Part shown: piece by piece, positions 60,609 through 64,000 of the stretch
Layout: each line of letters begins with the position of its first letter
Numbering within the stretch: the first letter of the stretch is position 1
DNA from: Paraburkholderia aromaticivorans
Lineage (GTDB): Bacteria; Pseudomonadota; Gammaproteobacteria; Burkholderiales; Burkholderiaceae
DNA: 64,000 nucleotides
Direction of reading: 5' to 3'
Assembly (NCBI RefSeq): GCF_002278075.1
Contig: NZ_CP022989.1
Coordinates: 992,001 to 1,056,000 of the forward strand
The notes under the pieces: model-generated
Told to the model about the DNA's origin: nothing
Seen by the model: only the letters and a program-made list of their open reading frames with translations
Databases searched by the model: none
Translations under genes and position numbers: made by a program

Positions 60609-60877
60609 GCGCTTGATGACCCATGGCGCATTGAACGACGCCGAAAAGTAAGGTCGGCGTAAACCAACACTTCATGTTTTCCAGCTTATTTGCTGCGACG
60701 CGGCAATCGCGGCGGCCCAAGCGGCGCCGGGGTTCAGCGGCTTGCGAATAGCCGCTGCGGCGCCGCAAAGCGCCGTTATGGCGGCCTGACTGTCTCCTAT
60801 ACTCGAATCGTGCGTGGGCGGTGCATGACTCCATAAATCGAGCCGCCGGCTGCGCCGGAAATATAAAGGAGACGAGA

Positions 60878-61063
60878 ATGACGACCTACTTCACGATCGG
60901 CGATTTCATCCTGGTCATTCCGATGGCGTTGGCCGGGGCTTTGTTTGTCGGTGCGCTTCCCTGCAAGACGGAATTCCGGCACAACGCGCTGCGCGTGCTC
61001 GGCGCGCTGATCGGCGTGGTGTTCGCGGTCGTGCTGGTCGAAGGTTTGCCGGCGCTCGTCTAG
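60878..61063 (+). CDS. Small membrane protein, 61 residues
   Basis: Two hydrophobic helices (IGDFILVIPMALAGALFV and VLGALIGVVFAVVLVEGL) separated by a short polar loop. ATG at 60878 has AAGGAGACG upstream. Such small proteins are often regulators or structural partners, but none is assigned. A bidirectional terminator follows immediately. Confidence 0.7.
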   Translation: MTTYFTIGDFILVIPMALAGALFVGALPCKTEFRHNALRVLGALIGVVFAVVLVEGLPALV

Positions 61064-61065
61064 AT

Positions 61066-61093
61066 GAAAAAAGCCGCCCGTAGGCGGCTTTTC
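61066..61093. terminator. Bidirectional terminator
   Basis: AAAGCCGCC pairs with GGCGGCTTT around CGTA. T-runs flank it in both directions, so it serves both the small membrane protein gene and the convergent reductase gene. Confidence 0.85.
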
Positions 61094-61124
61094 TGCTTCT
61101 GCGGCGTGGCAGACGACGCTGGAA

Positions 61125-62168
61125 TCAGATCGCCTGATCCGTCGACGGCTTTTCCCACAGATTGATGCCACCTTCGGTCGCGTAGCGGTCGATCTCGGCC
61201 AGCTCGTCCTTCGAGAACGCAAGGTTCTTCAGTGCGCCGACGTTCTCGCGCACCTGCTCCGAGCGGCTTGCGCCGATCAGCACGGAAGTCACGCGCGGAT
61301 CGCGCAGCGCCCACGCGAGCGCCATCTGCGCGAGGCTCTGACCGCGACGCTGCGCGATGTCGTTGAGCTTGCGCACATGCTCGATATTCTGCGGGCTCAG
61401 ATGCTCCTGCTTCAACGAACCGCCGCCCGGCTTGTTGACCCGCGCGTCTTCCGGCACGCCATTCAGGTACTTCCCGGTGAGCAGCCCCTGAGCCAGCGGC
61501 GTGAACGCGATGGCACCCGCGCCGACCTGCTCCAGCGCGCCCAGCAGCTCGTGTTCGATCCAGCGGTTGAGCATGTTGTACGCCGGCTGATGAATCAGCA
61601 GCGGCACCTTGTACTCGGCGAGGAGCTTCGTCATTTCGAGCGTCTTGCTGGCCGAATACGACGAGATGCCGATGTACAGCGCCTTGCCCTGCTGCACGGC
61701 GCTCGCCAACGCACCGGCGGTTTCTTCGAGCGGCGTATCCGCGTCGAAACGATGCGAATAGAAAATATCGACGTAGTCGAGGCCCATGCGCTGCAGGCTC
61801 TGATCGAGACTCGCGAGCACGTATTTGCGCGAGCCGCCGCCTTGTCCATACGGACCCGGCCACATGTCCCAACCGGCCTTCGACGAAATCAGCAGCTCGT
61901 CACGGTACGGCTTGAAGTCGTCCTTGAAGAGGCGGCCAAAGTTGGTTTCGGCGCTGCCGTACGGCGGCCCGTAGTTGTTGGCGAGGTCGAAGTGCGTGAT
62001 ACCCAGATCGAAAGCCGTGCGCAGAATGTCGCGTTGCGTGGAGATCGGCGTGGTGTCGCCGAAGTTGTGCCACAGTCCGAGCGACAGCGCCGGCAGTTTG
62101 AGACCCGACTTGCCGCAGACGCGGTACTGCATATCCGAATAGCGTTCTGAAGCTGCTTCGTAAGCCAT
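61125..62168 (-). CDS. L-glyceraldehyde 3-phosphate reductase (YghZ/Gpr-like aldo/keto reductase)
   Basis: NADPH-dependent aldo/keto reductase of 347 residues in the AKR14 group. The cofactor loop and active-site tetrad are recognisable: FDLANNYGPPYGSAE (Asp, Tyr), SSKAGWDMWPGPYG (Lys) and IFYSHRFD (His). E. coli YghZ reduces L-glyceraldehyde 3-phosphate and methylglyoxal, which keeps sugar metabolism from poisoning itself. ATG at 62168 is the natural start. Convergent with the small membrane gene. Confidence 0.92.
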   Translation of the reverse strand: MAYEAASERYSDMQYRVCGKSGLKLPALSLGLWHNFGDTTPISTQRDILRTAFDLGITHFDLANNYGPPYGSAETNFGRLFKDDFKPYRDELLISSKAGWDMWPGPYGQGGGSRKYVLASLDQSLQRMGLDYVDIFYSHRFDADTPLEETAGALASAVQQGKALYIGISSYSASKTLEMTKLLAEYKVPLLIHQPAYNMLNRWIEHELLGALEQVGAGAIAFTPLAQGLLTGKYLNGVPEDARVNKPGGGSLKQEHLSPQNIEHVRKLNDIAQRRGQSLAQMALAWALRDPRVTSVLIGASRSEQVRENVGALKNLAFSKDELAEIDRYATEGGINLWEKPSTDQAI

Positions 62169-62385
62169 TGCTAGTGTCCTTGATGGTAAAGGCGCCCGAT
62201 CAGTGCGGGCATGGGCAATTGCATGCTGCGGGAGGCGTGCCGCCTTTTTTCTTATAGGTCGGAGATGCGGCCAGACCGCTATGGTAGCGAATCGACGTGA
62301 TGCATGCAGACGCCCAGTATGCGGGATGGACGATTGCTTGCGGGTCCCCTACACTCTGCCCGATTCAGGCTTATAGGAGAGGTCA

Positions 62386-62592
62386 ATGACGAAGGCGATT
62401 TCCATCGCGTTGATTGTCGGCGGTATCGTGCTGCTGTATTTCGGCGGACAGGCGTTCAATTCGGTGAGCAGCGACGTCTCGCGCGTCTTTACCGGTTCGC
62501 CGACCAACAAAGCGATCTTGCTGATCGTGGGCGGCGTCGTGGCCACGATCGCCGGCCTGACGGGCATCGCTTTGTCGGGACGCAGGCGCTAA
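62386..62592 (+). CDS. DUF3185 family small membrane protein
   Basis: A 68-residue protein with two TM helices (SIALIVGGIVLLYFGGQAF and ILLIVGGVVATIAGLTGI) and a basic tail (GRRR). ATG at 62386 follows GAGAGG. The family is defined by length and this pair of Gly-rich helices; its function is unknown. Confidence 0.8.
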   Translation: MTKAISIALIVGGIVLLYFGGQAFNSVSSDVSRVFTGSPTNKAILLIVGGVVATIAGLTGIALSGRRR

Positions 62593-62671
62593 ACACGGGC
62601 GCGGCCATGCGGCACTTTGCGTTTCGAGCTTCGAGCAGGAAAACCCAAGGCGCCGCGAGCGACCGAAGCCT

Positions 62672-63433
62672 CTAGAACGCGACCTCGGGCTTCGCAGCCG
62701 AACGGGTTCCCGGCAACGGCACGTTGCTCGCGCCGTGGTACGTGTACACCAGCGAGAACTTCACCTGATCGGTGATGTTCTTGCCCGCGGAGTGGAGCGT
62801 ATTGCAGTGGAAGAACACCACGTCGCCGGCCTGCAGTTCCGGCGACACCGCGGTGCGAATCCATTCCTGATTTTCTTCCAGATCAGAGCGGAAGAATTTG
62901 GCCTGATCGAACCGCTCGGATGTGAACGCGGCGGTGTGCGACTTCGGTACGAGCCATAGCGCGCCGTTATCCACCTTTTCCGAACCGACCGCGAGCCACA
63001 CTGAAACCAGATCGTCGCGCTCGAACGACCAATAGCGCACGTCGCGATGCCAGCCGGTCAAACTGCCGTACGCAGGGTGCTTGGTCATCATGCAGTTATG
63101 GTGCGCGCGCGACAGGCGCGGCTCTTCACCGAAATACAACTCCATCCAGCCGCGAATTTCCGGCGCGGTCGCCCAGCGCGCAAAACTCGGATGACGTCCA
63201 TACGCATCCAGCAGCCGCCGCACCGTGTGGCCGCCCGGCGCCTGTTTGGACGCCGGCGCGCCGGGATACTGCAAATCCGCTTCGAACTCGATCGGCGCGA
63301 CCGCTTCCTCCAGCTGGCGCTGCGCGATCTGCTTCAGCTCCTCGCACCGCTCAGGCGACACCAATCCGGGTACGACGACAAAACCCTGCTCTCGCAACGT
63401 TTGAATCTGCTCTTTCTTGGAATGAAGTGACAT
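62672..63433 (-). CDS. Phytanoyl-CoA dioxygenase family Fe(II)/2-oxoglutarate enzyme
   Basis: Soluble protein of 253 residues with the PhyH fold. Iron ligands are His and Asp of GWHRDVRYW and the distal His of HCNTLHSAGKN, with a nearby basic residue for 2-oxoglutarate. Members hydroxylate fatty acyl-CoA, ectoine precursors, amino acids or antibiotics; none can be assigned. ATG at 63433 is used; the neighbours give no hint. Confidence 0.85.
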   Translation of the reverse strand: MSLHSKKEQIQTLREQGFVVVPGLVSPERCEELKQIAQRQLEEAVAPIEFEADLQYPGAPASKQAPGGHTVRRLLDAYGRHPSFARWATAPEIRGWMELYFGEEPRLSRAHHNCMMTKHPAYGSLTGWHRDVRYWSFERDDLVSVWLAVGSEKVDNGALWLVPKSHTAAFTSERFDQAKFFRSDLEENQEWIRTAVSPELQAGDVVFFHCNTLHSAGKNITDQVKFSLVYTYHGASNVPLPGTRSAAKPEVAF

Positions 63434-63895
63434 GGCGTTCCGTTACTGTCGACTAGCTGATGCTCGATTGTAAAACGGGCGCGATCGCGCCGCGTGCTGT
63501 TTCACCATCTGGAAGCCGCAGCCTTACGCACGACTTTCATGCCCGGCGCCCGGCTTCCCGGCACATTCAATGGGCAAACACGCACGATAATCGCCCTCAA
63601 AGGGTTCGACCGTTGCCGCGCCGATTCACGATTTTCTCCGTAAAAACCCGTATTCGCAGGGTAAAAACCGACTTTCTGACGTCATGAATCGCGTGTAACC
63701 TCCCCTGCATGTTGATCGCCATTCCCGCACTTCTGCGCCGCGTCGAGGCCGTCACGGCCGGCTCCGCTGTACTCCGTGCACCTTTCCATCGAATTCAAGG
63801 CTTTCGCGCCGTTCATTGCGACGCCGCCATTGGCACATTTGGTGCTCCTGATGGCGCACATCCCGTCGCGCGACACGTTGCCTACTAGTGAAGCC
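63434..63895. other. Intergenic region, no gene seen
   Basis: 462 bases between a minus-strand gene and the start of a plus-strand frame at the end of the window. The middle (63580-63690) is relatively AT-rich. No clear terminator or coding region was found. Confidence 0.4.
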
Positions 63896-64000
63896 ATGCA
63901 TACTCTTCTGAGCACCCGTCTTACCCGCGCCGCACTGAAAGCGGCCCGTCCCGCGCGTCGCCATGTCGTGCGCGCGCTGCGTCACCACGCTACGCGCACT
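63896..64000 (+). CDS. Possible start of a basic protein, cut by window end
   Basis: An open frame from ATG at 63896 runs off the window. The visible 35 residues are Arg/Ala-rich (LTRAALKAARPARRHVVRAL) and lack a clear ribosome site. It could be a real basic protein or a chance GC-rich frame. Confidence 0.3.
   Translation, partial: MHTLLSTRLTRAALKAARPARRHVVRALRHHATRT

Overview
This is a GC-rich, gene-dense chromosomal segment that looks like a Paraburkholderia or close Burkholderiales genome. The reasons are the rsmI–yraN–diaA–BON order, the small Burkholderia-type H-NS with a C-terminal SGRGKPPRW motif, the HiPIP protein, and many short housekeeping operons with GTG and TTG starts. The genus is inferred from gene content and sequence style, not from a search. 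About 50 intact genes, one tRNA and several decayed genes are supported. No prophage, plasmid origin or CRISPR array was seen. Layout: 1-10 kb holds the end of a cation/proton antiporter, a RutG-type nucleobase permease, two chemoreceptors (the second frameshifted), a Cache-GGDEF diguanylate cyclase and an NAD(P)-binding protein. Between the first chemoreceptor and the cyclase lies a 15-bp tandem repeat that leads into a strong plus-strand terminator with no gene assigned to it. 10-20 kb is core-like: tRNA-Ala(CGC), the yra-type cluster (rsmI divergent from yraN, diaA, BON lipoprotein and cytochrome c), RlpA, a metallo-beta-lactamase-fold hydrolase coupled to an exonuclease-fold protein, an Lrp regulator, a CDF metal exporter, H-NS and a HugZ-like protein. 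20-36 kb is mixed metabolism and transport: two MFS-type carriers, a low-complexity lipoprotein, a JmjC/cupin oxygenase, a branched-chain amino-acid binding protein, nitronate monooxygenase, dienelactone hydrolase, amidase, HiPIP, a 2-hydroxyglutarate oxidase-like flavoprotein, an orphan Lon-like AAA+ ATPase and an EEP-family hydrolase. 36-43.3 kb contains a collapsed sugar-utilisation locus (truncated aldose 1-epimerase facing a permease fragment), ferredoxin-NADP reductase, a soluble two-component pair, an APC amino-acid permease, and a dead IS4-type element between long inverted repeats. 43.5-51.2 kb is a complete coxSLMDEG-xdhC operon for a molybdenum hydroxylase of the form II CO-dehydrogenase type: three catalytic subunits followed by the AAA, VWA, CoxG and XdhC accessory proteins. 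51-64 kb has a PepSY membrane protein and a DUF3857/transglutaminase protein flanking a likely Fur box, the kinase SrkA, a decayed RND efflux pump (permease and adaptor both internally deleted), an MFS carrier, small membrane proteins, a YghZ-type aldo/keto reductase and a phytanoyl-CoA dioxygenase-family protein. The main themes beyond routine annotation are gene decay next to repeats, the nested inverted-repeat structure around 42-43.4 kb, the possible untranslated transcript near 5 kb, and the form II cox cluster whose substrate is unknown.
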